A stretch of DNA of 64,000 bases from Scylla paramamosain (taxonomy: Eukaryota; Arthropoda; Malacostraca; Decapoda; Portunidae), in assembly GCF_035594125.1 (NCBI RefSeq), contig NC_087151.1, positions 15,696,001-15,760,000 on the forward strand, given 5' to 3'. The notes beneath the pieces are model-generated. The model saw only the letters and a program-made list of their open reading frames with translations. It was not told the DNA's origin and searched no databases. The stretch's first letter is position 1. Every line of letters begins with the position of its first letter. A program made the position numbers and the translations under genes. Below, in pieces: positions 47,184 through 57,384 of the stretch.

Positions 47184-48174
47184 GTGGAGTTCATATACAA
47201 AGGAGAAAGGAAGGACAAAACAGAAATTGAAAATTACAGGCCAATAAGTGTGATAGATATTTTGAACAAGTTATTTGGATCCATAATGAATGAGAAAATA
47301 CAGAGGTGGACAAAAGGAGTAGTTAGAGAAGAACAAAAAGACTTCAGAAAAGGAAGATGTGAAATGGAAAATATATATGTCCTAAAGGAAGTAATTGACA
47401 GTTGTAGGAGGAACAAAAAAAAGAACTCTATCTCGGTTTTCTGGACATAGAAAAAGCATATGACTCAACCAAAATAAATTAATGAAATTATTAGAACATG
47501 CAGGTGCAAGCAAGAAAATTATAAATATCATCCAAGCAATGTACATAGACAATATCATGAAATTCAGATTGGGGAATGTAGAGACAGAATAGATGGAAAA
47601 ACAACACTGGAGTGAGACAAGGCTGCATGATGTCACCAACAATGTTCAACATATACATAGAGGAACTGCTTACCTTAAGTAGAAAAGCATATGTAGGAGA
47701 TGCAGTAGGGAGAAAAAAATTGGGCTGTCTTACATATGCTGATGATGTGGTGCTCATAGCAGAAAATAAAGTGGATATGGACAGACTACTATACATTGTA
47801 AATGAATATGGAAAAGAATGGGATGTGAAATTTAGCAACACCAAATACAAAGCAATGGAATTCAACACATGGGAAGAAGGTCAGTGGGTGCTGATGATGT
47901 GGAAAGCTTCAGTTATCTTGGAATAGAAATAATAAAAGAAGGAATTAGGGGCAGCACTCAAAGAAAAATTAATGAAAGTAAAGCAAGGAAAATGAGGAAA
48001 ATGATAATGAGTGGAGGGAGCAGGGAAATAAACAAATATGAGCATGGAAGATTTTTATGGAAAGGAATGGCAGTGCCACATTGCTTATATGGATCAGAAA
48101 TAATCAAATATAGAATAGAAGACATTAGAAAACTTGAAGTAATAGCAAATTCTATGGGAGGAGAAATGGGGTGA
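47184..48174 (+). pseudogene. Reverse transcriptase remnant, family C
   Basis: Frames 47184-47450, 47612-47926 and 47869-48174 cover RT motifs from NYRPISVID to the region after TYADD (KLEVIANSMGGEMG). Frameshifts occur near 47440 and 47880, with damage near 47590. Confidence 0.78.
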
Positions 48175-48667
48175 AGCTCTTTTACAGAGAGGATTAAGAA
48201 AGGAAAACTATGTTTATTGAAGAAAATTCAAACAAATGAGTGAAGAGAGATGGGCCAACCAAGTATACAATGCATACAGGGACAGCTCACTGTGGAGAAG
48301 AGAAACAGAACGATGGAAGAATAGAGAAGAACTACAAGAAAGATTGCAAGAAATGACAGTCAAGGAAATTATTCTTTATTCTTTTTCTTTATCACAACAT
48401 TCAGACCCTATTCCGCCAACCAGTGGGACTCTACAGAGCCTCTATTCTTAAGTAATTGAATTTAAATATACAATATGACTAATACTTAGCAGAGTGCTAT
48501 ATAAAATATTGTAAAACTAATTGCACACACACACACACACACACAAAAAAAAAAATAAATAAATAAATAAATAAATAAATAAAAACTATTCAGATACATG
48601 CTAGTATAAATAATCATACATACAAATTGCACATAAAAAAGTTTTATATAACATAGTGTTCAGTTAG

Positions 48668-49419
48668 TCATATCTGACATATCATAGGAATCCCTGAATA
48701 GAAATGTTTTAATTTTTTCTTAAAAAGTTCATTGCTATTGCTGGTCTTGACCTGTACTGGAAGCCTATTGTACAATCTTGGAGCACACACTTGAAAGGCT
48801 CTGAAACCCATATCCGAGTTACATCTTGGCTCATTTAGCCAGTAATCATCTGCTGCGTGCCTCACCACAACACTTGTATTAACCTCAAAGGGATGCAACA
48901 ACTTTCTTAAATAAACAGTCACAACTTGGTAACTTAGTACACAAATTTTATAAGCGATCTGAGCTTTTATCAGCAACCAGTGTAAATCAGTGAGTACAGG
49001 TGTTATTCTGTTGTGAGGTGACACATGTTTTATCATCATGGCAGCCCTATTCATTGTTAGTTGTAATTTCTTTAGTTGATAATTTGGCAGGTTATAATAT
49101 AAGGAGTTGCAATAGTCCAACTTTGTTATTACATGATTCTCAATCAGAATCTTGACAGTTTCCTCAAATTATACCTTGCCACTCTCACAGCCTCATTTAT
49201 TTGGTCATTTAAGCTCAAATACTTATCAACTATGACTCCCAAATCCTTAACTTTATCAGATAAATTAATATTCCTACCATTTACATTTAAACCTTGCACT
49301 TCATTAAATCTTTTAAGACCCCTCTTTTTTCCAACAAACAAACATTCAGTCTTCTCTTCATTTAAAATTTTATTGTTTTTATTCATCCAACCTTTAATAA
49401 GACTCATAACTCTTGTCAA
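48668..49419 (-). pseudogene. C-terminal RT part of the L2/CR1-like element
   Basis: Frames 49144-49419 and 48668-49120 with one frame break near 49130. A stop follows GIPMICQI at 48668. Confidence 0.8.
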
Positions 49420-49526
49420 TACATTTTCTGTTTCTAAATATGTTATTAACTGTCAAATAAAACTGAGTATCATTGGCGTAGAGAGCAAAAGTTACATCAT
49501 ATTCCCTTAAAATAAAAGACAGTTCT

Positions 49527-49531
49527 GTAGT
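49527..49531. repeat. Target site duplication GTAGT, left copy of BEL-2
   Basis: Identical to 57380-57384 beyond the opposite LTR. Confidence 0.9.
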
Positions 49532-50059
49532 TGTAGCCGCACCGGCTGGGCATCAATTGGCTCTCAGGTGATCTGTTTTACTGATCACACCCATCATCGT
49601 AGGGTCGAGGAAAGGCAGTTCTCTCTCTGACATTTATTGATGAGGTAGGCATGACCGTAAGAACTGCAAACAAGTTCTCGGTCTCAATTTCTTACAAAAT
49701 AACATTATACACTGATATTAAACACTTTCAACATATTACAATATTCATTAACAATACATGCAATTGACTTAGCACTATGACAATCAGTTTTAACTACAAA
49801 ATTAAAGTATTTACCTCGGTCACCATCCTGCCCGTCTTTGTCTGAGCGCGACTTGGCCGTGAGTGATGCCCGCAGGCCACTAGCAGGTTAACCCCACACT
49901 ACCAACAAGTGAGCATTGACTTCGGTGCTTAATATAGCATTAAATACTGATACTTACACATATTACACGTTTTCATGCAAACAGAAAACTATTGAACATT
50001 TCACTTATAAATGCCAAGGAATAATGCCGTGAGGTACATACGCTTTACATACAGTAACA
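49532..50059 (-). repeat. BEL-2 3' LTR
   Basis: 528 bp, TGTAGCCGCACC at the left edge and ACATACAGTAACA at the right edge on the + strand. Confidence 0.96.
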
Positions 50060-50070
50060 TGGCTCCCTTA
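50060..50070 (-). other. Candidate polypurine tract of BEL-2
   Basis: Minus strand AAGGGAGCCA directly abuts the 3' LTR, the position expected for plus-strand priming. It is short and inferred by position. Confidence 0.5.
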
Positions 50071-50182
50071 AATTGTGTAACAATTTACCTTAAATTAAAA
50101 TTAGTATGTACCTTAAAACTAGGATTAGCACATAATATGTTTTGTTACACTGGCTCCTTGGCGGGGATGCTCCAGTCTATTA

Positions 50183-53100
50183 TTATGCATTACCTTCTAA
50201 CAGCAATACTAGACTATGTATTGGCCTCTCTATGATGGTCCTGTTTGCCCTTATGTGTCTTCCCTGGTTGTCGAGATTACAGTCTGAAACCAGGACCTTA
50301 ACCTTTCTTGCTAGGCCATCATGATCATGAGATACTTCTGTTACTCTTCCCAGTTTCCACTGGTTCCTTGCTAAATTCTGATCTTTGATGATAACTATGT
50401 CATTTACACTGAGATTCCTCTTTGGTGTTGTCCACTTATTTCTAAGTTGTAGGAATTGCACATACTCCTTTTTCCACCTGGACCAGAACTGGTTGGCCAG
50501 GTATTGTGCTCTGCGCCATCTCTTTATGCAGTACAGGTCCTTCTTAATGAAAATGCTTGGAGGAGGCAGTACTACCTTTGTTTTCATAGTTAACAAATTA
50601 CTGGGTGTCAACGGTGTAAGACTTTCTGGGGAGTTAAGATGGTCCACAGTTAGGGGACGACCATTAACTATATTTTCTGCTTCAACTAGGAAGGTTCTCA
50701 GATCTTGGTCGTTTAACTGGGTACCATGCTGATCAAGCAACACAGAGAATACATTTCTCACTGTGCGTATCTGCCTCTCCCAAACACCTCCCATGTGACT
50801 GGAATTGGGTACATTCATGTTAAAAACAATCCAGTCACACTGATCTTTCATGAGTTCTTGTCTAACTTTATTGTTATTTAATTCTTTTAAGCATTTCTCA
50901 TACTCTGATTTGGCTCCTACAAAGTTAGTTCCTTGGTCACATCTCAACTGTCTTACGGGCCCTCTTCGTCCTACAAAGCGACGGTATGCACTTAGGAAGG
51001 AACTTGTATCCATGCTGTTGGCTGTCTCTATGTGCACAGCTCTACATGCCATGCAAGTAAAGAGCACTCCATATCTTTTAAGCTCTTTACGCCCCTCTTT
51101 GATATAGAAAGGGCCAAAGAAATCTACTGCTGAGTATGTAAAAGGAGGTGATGGTTCTAGTCTGTCAATAGGCAGGTCTGCCATCTTCTGTCCCTGTGTT
51201 GTACTTCTAACTTTATGACAGATAATGCACTTTGAAATGTGCCTTGATACTAGGGATGATCCTCCAACTATCCAGTATCCACATGACCTGATTTCATTTA
51301 AAGTTATGTCCCTGCCTTGATGATTTGTCCTTTTGTGATGGTAGCATATTATCAGCTGGGTTATGTGAGATGTTTTGGGGAGGATGACTGGATGTTTGGA
51401 TTCATCTGTCAGATTAGAAAGCCTCAATCTTCCTCCTACTCTCATGATACCATTTTTGTCAATGAAGGGATCTAACTTATAGAGGGAACTGGTCTTGTCT
51501 ATCACTTTTGTTCCCTTGCCATTGTCTCCTTTAATTAAAGAAATATGGTTAGCAGATGATTCCAGTACATCTATCTCCTTCTGGAATGCCTTTGCTTGCA
51601 GTTGTTTTATAATTACATTTTCAGCTTCTGACACTTCTGCTACATTTACTGGCTTATATGTGTTTCCCTTTACTTTAGTAGTGCCATCACCTTTTCCTCT
51701 GAAGCTGTTCAGAAGCTTGAGGCATACAGCAACTGCCCTCTTTGCTTTAAACCAATCTGAAAAATACTCAAGTCTTTCTAGTATATCTGTGGGCTGTTGT
51801 GTACCTACAGCATGGCATACAACTTTCTTCACTTCTGGATCATTCTCATTTATGACCTTGTACTGGGAATGGCTATCCATTTTGCTATGTTGCCAAAGGA
51901 ATTCTGGGCCATTCCACCAGATCTTGCTATTACACAATTCATCTGCTGTCATGCCTCTAGATGCATGATCTGCTGGGTTATACTGTGTCTCTACAAATTT
52001 CCACTGATCTGGTGAAGTGTGATCTCTTATTGTTTCTACTCTATTTGCAACATATACATGGAATCTCTTTGCTTCATTTGCAATGTAACCAAGGACTACT
52101 TTGCTGTCTGTCCAAAATACTTCTTCCACATTATTATACTCAAGTTCTCCCTTCAAGAGTTTATGGATTCTAACTGACACCACTGCTGCTGCTAGTTCTA
52201 GTCTGGGAATTGTCATGGTTTTTAGAGGTGTGACACGTGACTTTGCCATTACTAATGCACAATGAATTTGGCCAGTCTTGCTAATTAATCTAATATATGA
52301 GCACTGGCCATATCCCTCTTGACAGGCATCTGAAAAGTGATGGAGTTCAACCTTTTCTACTTCCCCAAAGTCATCAGGTTTGTAGCATCTAGGTACCTTT
52401 AACTGATCTAGTTTGTGCAGCTCATCCTTCCATTTTAACCATTTAGGTTTGACATAATCTGGCACCTCATCATCCCAATCAACTGCATTCTTACATAATT
52501 CTTGTAAAATTTGCTTTCCAGTCAGTATGAGAGGTGACACTAGACCTAATGGATCATATATAGAGCTCACTGTTGACAGAATGCCTCTCCTGGTGAGTGG
52601 CTTGTCTTTCAGCTTTATTCTAAATTGAAATGTGTCAGATTCTATGCACCACTCAACTCCCAAAGTTCTTTCTATAGGCAGTGTGTCTTCATTCTTACTA
52701 AAATTCAAACTTTTAATTCCATCTGCTCTCTCATGAAGAGAAATTGCAGCTAATACATCTTTGTTGTTTGACAAGAACTTATGAAGGTTAAAACCTCCCT
52801 TGTAACATAATTCTTTCCTTTGCTGAATAAGAGTGACAGCTTCATCCATTGTAGCTACTGACTTCAAACCATCATCAACATAAAAGTTGTTTCTTACAAA
52901 CTTGGCTGCATCAGATCCACACCCGTAGTCATCTGCAGCTTTCTTAAGAGCAAAGTTGGCTACACTTGGAGATGAAGTAGCTCCAAACAGGTGAGCTGTC
53001 ATCCTGTATTCAGCTATCTCATTATTAAGGTTACCATTTTCCCACCAAAGGAATCTTAACATGTCTCTGTGTTCTGGGTTGACCTTCACTTGATGGTACA

Positions 53101-55489
53101 TTGCTTCTATATCACATACAAGTGCAATGCTTTCTTGCCTAAACCTACACAACACTCCAATAAGTTTGTTGGTAAGGTCTGGGCCTTGTAACAGGTGACT
53201 GTTTAATGACTGGTTCCTGTAGTTTGCACTACAGTCAAAGACAACTCTCAACTTCTTTGGCTTTCTTGGATGATAGACTCCATGATGTGGAATGTACCAG
53301 ACCTTACCATCATTCCTAACTAAATCCTTTGTCGGTACAACCTCTGCATAACCTTTTGTAATCATATCATCCATGAACACTTTGTAATCACCTTTGTGTT
53401 GATTATCCTTCTCAAGTTTAGCTCTTAACTTCTTGAGTCTCTGCTCTGCTAATAGTTTGTTGTTTGGAAGCTTGACGTTATCATCTTTAAGAGGAAGGGG
53501 CAACTCATAATGGCCATCCTTCAGCTGATGTACTCCTTCTTTCATCTTACTCATAAACCTTTTATATTCATATGATAATGGAGTGTCAGCTGACTTTCTA
53601 TCACTGAAGTCAAGTTCAAACATATCTCTCACTTGAGAAGGATTAATCATCTCTTTGGTTTTAGTAGGAACCACTAAGAAATTAACCCTCTTTTCTTCAT
53701 TGATTTCTACTTCTTGTGTCACTGTTCTGTAGACTACCACTGTATTCTCCAATGGACTTGAATGGGGTGAGATTTTACCAATGATCCCCCAACCTAGCTC
53801 TGTCCTATGAGCATAGGGATGCTTCTTGCTATCACCTGCTATTTGCTCTTCTGCCATAATGGCTTCTGCACAATCAAGACCAATGAGGAGTCCTATGTCA
53901 ACGTTTGGGTCATATTTCATTAGTTTGTCAGAGATTGCCTTTAAGTGGGGCCAGTCGCAAGCAGTCTCGGGCCTTGGTATCTGACTCCGTCCAGCTGAAA
54001 TGTTTTCTGTTGAATATGCTGAAGGGACTGATATTTCCACTTCTTCATTATAACCTCTTACTTTAAGTCCATGAAGTTTGATAGAATCAGTGATTTGTTT
54101 TCCACTTATTGTGTGGATATTGAGTGACACTGATGGTCCACTAACTCCCAATTTATTCAGAGTGCTTTCCTTGATGAATGAAGCATCAGACTGCTCATCC
54201 AGCAGGGCATACACTAAAACTTTATTCTCTTCATTACTAATATGATGTAACCATACAGGAACTATCATGGTGTGCATGTCATGTGTCACTGATTCTGTAA
54301 CTTTGACCTTATTTGCTACTACTGTGGGTTTATCATCTTTAGGCTGAGTTGCTTGTGCTGGCACCTTTTGGCTCTCAGTTCTTGTCACATCATCATTGTG
54401 AAGAGCTGTGGGATGGTATCTCTGACATACTTTACAAACTTTCCTTCTTCTACAATCCTTTCCTTTGTGACCCATTTTTAGACACCCTGTACATAACCGT
54501 TTTTCTTTAGCAAATTTGTACCTAGTATTACCATCAAGTTTGGCAAATTCCTTGCAATCATCTAAATCATGATCCTTTGTACAGTAGTGACAGAATCGTC
54601 CTTTCCTTTCCTGGTCCTTGGGATACTGTTTGTTGGCTTGTACATTTACTTTACTTTGGAATGACCACATTGGTTTTTCCTCAATTGATTTAGCCATGAA
54701 AGTTCTACTCCCTCTATTCTTTGTCATGATGTTTGATTCCCTTGGTTTCCAATTGGTTGCCCATGTTTGAGTTTTGATCCAATCATTTACTTCCCTACTT
54801 ACTGAATTCCAGGAAAGAAATGGATTGCTTGCTCCTTTTGCTTCTTTCTGGACAAATTCACATAACATTTCAAAGGGTGGGTGGTGCTCTTCATTGCTAC
54901 TAGAAGTGTTATTACTGTTAGTATCAAGGTATATCATTGCTTGCTTTCTCCAGTCATGAACAACATGTTCAGGGAGTTTTGCTAGCACCTTTCTCTGCTC
55001 TCTAGGGTCATTCAGAAATGACAAATAAGAAGTGTGTTTCATTGCAGCTAAACAGCACTTCAAAAAATCTGAGAATGCTGTTAATGCTGGACCATTATGC
55101 GGAGAGATTGGTAGCCAATTCATTAACTTATTTGTGTAAGCATCAGCTATGATGCTTTTGTTTCCAAATCTATCACTAAGACTTTTCTTTGCTTGCACAT
55201 AGTCAGCATCAGAGTTAAAGTGCATTAACATTTTAATGGCATCCTTTGCCTCACCAGTTGTATACCTCTCTAAGTAGGCAAGTCTCTCTTTACCAATAGA
55301 AGTTTTAGACTCTACATAAGTTTCAAAGTTTTTCAACCAACTTGGAAATTCCATGGGTTCTCCATCAAAAGTGTTAGGCTCTATTGGAGGGAGGCTCCAC
55401 TTGGGGTCAGGTATGTTGATTGCAAAGGTTCCCCCAGGATGGGAAAAGGATTGATGATTCTGTCTCACATTATTCACATTATTAGGCAT
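50183..55489 (-). CDS. BEL-2 gag-pol polyprotein, 1768 codons, open
   Basis: Intact frame. Order by residue: gag-like region with FDGEPMEFPSWLKNFETYV (about 40-58); zinc knuckles around 300-355 (CHYCTKDHDLDDC, CTGCLKMGHKGKDC); aspartic protease-like LLDEQSDASFI (about 430); RT with FDCSANYRNQS (about 755), CDIEAMYHQVKV and YVDDG (about 873); RNase H with FSDAC (about 1050), PRLELAAAVV and WTDSKVV (about 1128); HHCC zinc-binding domain (about 1380-1425); integrase catalytic triad in VDFFGPF (about 1458), CDQGTNF (about 1519) and GVWERQIR (about 1571); and a C-terminal integrase-associated domain (FWSRWKKEYVQF, about 1670). The protease site reads DEQSDAS rather than the more usual DxGA/DxGS. 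The start Met at 55489 lies 14 codons after an in-frame TAA, so pol may instead be made by readthrough. Confidence 0.95.
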   Translation of the reverse strand: MPNNVNNVRQNHQSFSHPGGTFAINIPDPKWSLPPIEPNTFDGEPMEFPSWLKNFETYVESKTSIGKERLAYLERYTTGEAKDAIKMLMHFNSDADYVQAKKSLSDRFGNKSIIADAYTNKLMNWLPISPHNGPALTAFSDFLKCCLAAMKHTSYLSFLNDPREQRKVLAKLPEHVVHDWRKQAMIYLDTNSNNTSSSNEEHHPPFEMLCEFVQKEAKGASNPFLSWNSVSREVNDWIKTQTWATNWKPRESNIMTKNRGSRTFMAKSIEEKPMWSFQSKVNVQANKQYPKDQERKGRFCHYCTKDHDLDDCKEFAKLDGNTRYKFAKEKRLCTGCLKMGHKGKDCRRRKVCKVCQRYHPTALHNDDVTRTESQKVPAQATQPKDDKPTVVANKVKVTESVTHDMHTMIVPVWLHHISNEENKVLVYALLDEQSDASFIKESTLNKLGVSGPSVSLNIHTISGKQITDSIKLHGLKVRGYNEEVEISVPSAYSTENISAGRSQIPRPETACDWPHLKAISDKLMKYDPNVDIGLLIGLDCAEAIMAEEQIAGDSKKHPYAHRTELGWGIIGKISPHSSPLENTVVVYRTVTQEVEINEEKRVNFLVVPTKTKEMINPSQVRDMFELDFSDRKSADTPLSYEYKRFMSKMKEGVHQLKDGHYELPLPLKDDNVKLPNNKLLAEQRLKKLRAKLEKDNQHKGDYKVFMDDMITKGYAEVVPTKDLVRNDGKVWYIPHHGVYHPRKPKKLRVVFDCSANYRNQSLNSHLLQGPDLTNKLIGVLCRFRQESIALVCDIEAMYHQVKVNPEHRDMLRFLWWENGNLNNEIAEYRMTAHLFGATSSPSVANFALKKAADDYGCGSDAAKFVRNNFYVDDGLKSVATMDEAVTLIQQRKELCYKGGFNLHKFLSNNKDVLAAISLHERADGIKSLNFSKNEDTLPIERTLGVEWCIESDTFQFRIKLKDKPLTRRGILSTVSSIYDPLGLVSPLILTGKQILQELCKNAVDWDDEVPDYVKPKWLKWKDELHKLDQLKVPRCYKPDDFGEVEKVELHHFSDACQEGYGQCSYIRLISKTGQIHCALVMAKSRVTPLKTMTIPRLELAAAVVSVRIHKLLKGELEYNNVEEVFWTDSKVVLGYIANEAKRFHVYVANRVETIRDHTSPDQWKFVETQYNPADHASRGMTADELCNSKIWWNGPEFLWQHSKMDSHSQYKVINENDPEVKKVVCHAVGTQQPTDILERLEYFSDWFKAKRAVAVCLKLLNSFRGKGDGTTKVKGNTYKPVNVAEVSEAENVIIKQLQAKAFQKEIDVLESSANHISLIKGDNGKGTKVIDKTSSLYKLDPFIDKNGIMRVGGRLRLSNLTDESKHPVILPKTSHITQLIICYHHKRTNHQGRDITLNEIRSCGYWIVGGSSLVSRHISKCIICHKVRSTTQGQKMADLPIDRLEPSPPFTYSAVDFFGPFYIKEGRKELKRYGVLFTCMACRAVHIETANSMDTSSFLSAYRRFVGRRGPVRQLRCDQGTNFVGAKSEYEKCLKELNNNKVRQELMKDQCDWIVFNMNVPNSSHMGGVWERQIRTVRNVFSVLLDQHGTQLNDQDLRTFLVEAENIVNGRPLTVDHLNSPESLTPLTPSNLLTMKTKVVLPPPSIFIKKDLYCIKRWRRAQYLANQFWSRWKKEYVQFLQLRNKWTTPKRNLSVNDIVIIKDQNLARNQWKLGRVTEVSHDHDGLARKVKVLVSDCNLDNQGRHIRANRTIIERPIHSLVLLLEGNA

Positions 55490-55531
55490 GTTGACATTAT
55501 GAGTGTGTCTACGAGAGCTTGGTACAAGACT

Positions 55532-55534
55532 TTA
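55532..55534 (-). other. In-frame TAA between gag-like ORF and pol
   Basis: The stop separates two long frames that are otherwise continuous: 14 sense codons lie between it and the pol Met. BEL/Pao elements normally have a single gag-pol frame, so it is either a mutation or a regulated readthrough/reinitiation point. Confidence 0.9.
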
Positions 55535-56635
55535 AGCTGTAGGGTTGAGATTTATTACCTGAGGTTCACTAAATATTTGTCCATCTACTTGATTTGTCAT
55601 CAATTCATTATCTCTATTGCAAGAAGAAGGTTCCTGTGGGTCATGGAATGTAACATATTTGTGAGGCATGGCATTGTCACTTTGTTGATTTGCAATTGCT
55701 TGTGCTTTCATTTCATTTTGTGACTCTATGTATTGTTGAAGATAACTTTGCTTCTCTACACTTTCATCATTACCTGGAAGCATTTTTACTTCTTCTTCAA
55801 CTAAGCTAAGAGCATTAAGTTCTGCACTAGCAACAGCTAAATCTCTCTCTTTCTTTTTCTTTGAGAACATTGCTTCTGCCTCTGCTTTTGTCTTAGCTAA
55901 CATAACTTCTGCCTCTGCTTTTGTCTTAGCTAACATAACTTCTGCCTCTGCTAAGCTATCATGATATTCCATTTCCTTTCTAAGTCTGGCTACCTTTGCT
56001 GCTACTTCTTGCTTTCTTTGTGCTGCTGATGAACGTGATGAAGTAGATGAGACTCTAGAATGCCTAGACCGTTTGCTAGAACAAATTGATCCTCTGTCAT
56101 TCTTTAACTCTTTTCTTTTACATTCTATACTTTCTAATATTTCATGGTGAACTTGTTGATTGTGTTCCAGCTCTTCATTTAGCTCCTCTGACCTTTCTGG
56201 CTCTAGTTCCACCAGCTTTGTGTATTCCACATAATACTGATGAAATGCCTCTATTACTTCACTTGACATGGGCTCTAATTCAAAGGGGCTAATTACAATT
56301 TTTAATCCTTTCTTAATTTTGCTGGTAACACTGCTCCATTTACGCTTACAGGACTCTGCTCTTCCTTTGGTTACACTGACTTGATATTCTCTTCCTTTAT
56401 CGGTTGGCACTCGCTCCCTGACACTAACTTCTTCAATACAAGTTTGATCCCTGTCCACTTGCTCACCCTCACCTTCCCTAAGGCCATCTACGGCATTAAT
56501 TTCCTCAGTATCAGACATATCTAACAACTTAATTGTATCAATACTGAGACACTGAAAGAGCAATTTAAAATTACCACTCTTAATACTAGCTAATTGTGGG
56601 TAATTTTCACTTAGGCTACTCAATTCAGTGCACAT
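55532..56635 (-). CDS. BEL-2 first ORF, gag-like, 367 codons
   Basis: An acidic N-terminal half (LLDMSDTEEINAVDGLREGE) is followed by a long coiled coil (about 145-290) that includes a Ser/Arg cluster (RSRHSRVSSTSSRSSAAQR) and tandem AEAEVMLAKTK units (about 230-265). It then has a Gln/Asn-rich tail. It ends in TAA at 55532-55534. The frame is the same as pol. I recognise no named domain; position and coiled coil suggest a gag-type structural protein. Confidence 0.8.
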   Translation of the reverse strand: MCTELSSLSENYPQLASIKSGNFKLLFQCLSIDTIKLLDMSDTEEINAVDGLREGEGEQVDRDQTCIEEVSVRERVPTDKGREYQVSVTKGRAESCKRKWSSVTSKIKKGLKIVISPFELEPMSSEVIEAFHQYYVEYTKLVELEPERSEELNEELEHNQQVHHEILESIECKRKELKNDRGSICSSKRSRHSRVSSTSSRSSAAQRKQEVAAKVARLRKEMEYHDSLAEAEVMLAKTKAEAEVMLAKTKAEAEAMFSKKKKERDLAVASAELNALSLVEEEVKMLPGNDESVEKQSYLQQYIESQNEMKAQAIANQQSDNAMPHKYVTFHDPQEPSSCNRDNELMTNQVDGQIFSEPQVINLNPTA

Positions 56636-56851
56636 ACATACTATTATACTTTCTTGCCTGTGACCATGGGTTCTACAAAATGGTGGCGAGGCACAGTGGG
56701 TAGAAGGGAGTGGTTGTCGTCAAGGGTAGAGCTGACCCCGGGGCCTCAGAGGTCAACCTTTAGGCTTATGTCAGTGTCCCCTCGTCCTGTGACTCACTCT
56801 TGCTGCGGTTTCACATGGAGCCAATTTCTTGCTTGTAGGCTGAGTTCTTAC
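56636..56851 (-). other. BEL-2 5' leader
   Basis: Untranslated leader between the 5' LTR and the first ATG. No splice site or clear tRNA primer-binding sequence was recognised, although it is closely matched by the BEL-1 leader (42778-42993). Confidence 0.6.
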
Positions 56852-57379
56852 TGTAGCCGCACCGGCTGGGCATCAATTGGCTCTCAGGTGATCTGTTTTA
56901 CTGATCACACCCATCATCGTAGGGTCGAGGAAAGGCAGTTCTCTCTCTGACGTTTATTGATGAGGTAGGCATGACCGTAAGAACTGCAAACAAGTTCTCG
57001 GTCTCAATTTCTTACAAAATAACATTATACACTGATATTAAACACTTTCAACATATTACAATATTCATTAACAATACATGCAATTGACTTAGCACTATGA
57101 CAATCAGTTTTAACTACAAAATTAAAGTATTTACCTTGGTCACCATCCTGCCCGTCTTTGTCTGAGCGCGACTTGGCCGTGAGTGATGCCCGCAGGCCAC
57201 TAGCAGGTTAACCCCACACTACCAACAAGTGAACATCGACTTCGGTGCTTAATATAGCATTAAATACTGATACTTACACATATTACACGTTTTCATGCGA
57301 ACAGAAAACTATTGAACATTTCACTTATAAATGCCGAGGAATAATGCCGTGAGGTACATACGCTTTACATACAGTAACA
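56852..57379 (-). repeat. BEL-2 5' LTR
   Basis: 528 bp. Differs from 49532-50059 by six transitions counted by eye. Confidence 0.96.
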
Positions 57380-57384
57380 GTAGT
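57380..57384. repeat. Target site duplication GTAGT, right copy of BEL-2
   Basis: Direct repeat of 49527-49531. Confidence 0.9.

Larger units (their letters stand above)
46690..48365 (+). mobile_element. Family C non-LTR retrotransposon, 5' part (outer layer of nest)
   Basis: RT blocks INKLKGRKAAGCDDILAEFL, EFIYKGERKDKTEIENYRPI, FRKGRCEMENIYVLKE, a GFLDIEKAYDS-like motif A after a frameshift (about 47440), MRQGCMMSPTMFNIYIEEL and LTYADDVVLIAE. It resembles family D but is distinct. It stops at about 48365 inside the C-terminal region and resumes at about 58270. Confidence 0.8.
48366..49531 (-). mobile_element. L2/CR1-like non-LTR retrotransposon, 3' part (middle layer of nest)
   Basis: Minus strand: after the BEL-2 insertion site the RT continues with LYANDTQFYLTV (motif C, YADD altered to YAND), LNEEKTECLFVGKKRGLKRF, LSDKVKDLGVIVDKYLSLND, KLDYCNSLYYNLPNYQLKKL and FRAFQVCAPRLYNRLPVQVK. 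The 3' end is an AAAGAAT-like repeat at 48366-48395. CA and AAAT repeats lie in its 3' region (48523-48585). Confidence 0.82.
49532..57379 (-). mobile_element. BEL/Pao LTR retrotransposon BEL-2, complete
   Basis: 7848 bp with 528-bp LTRs at both ends, a 5-bp target duplication, a gag-like first ORF and a long pol ORF in the same frame separated by one TAA. A purine-rich AAGGGAGCC (minus strand) sits directly before the 3' LTR and may be the polypurine tract. No convincing tRNA primer site is seen next to the 5' LTR. The two LTRs differ at six positions by eye (about 1 percent), all transitions, so the insertion is young. The structure is that of the BEL/Pao group (protease, RT, RNase H, integrase order). 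Confidence 0.96.

Noticed and set aside
56800..56851. tRNA primer-binding site next to the BEL-2 5' LTR
   Set aside because: No sequence beginning TGG abuts the LTR; the nearest TGG-type start is about 30 bp away, so no site is claimed.
49532..57379. Envelope gene in BEL-2
   Set aside because: Only about 120 bp lie between the pol stop and the 3' LTR, so there is no room for a third ORF.
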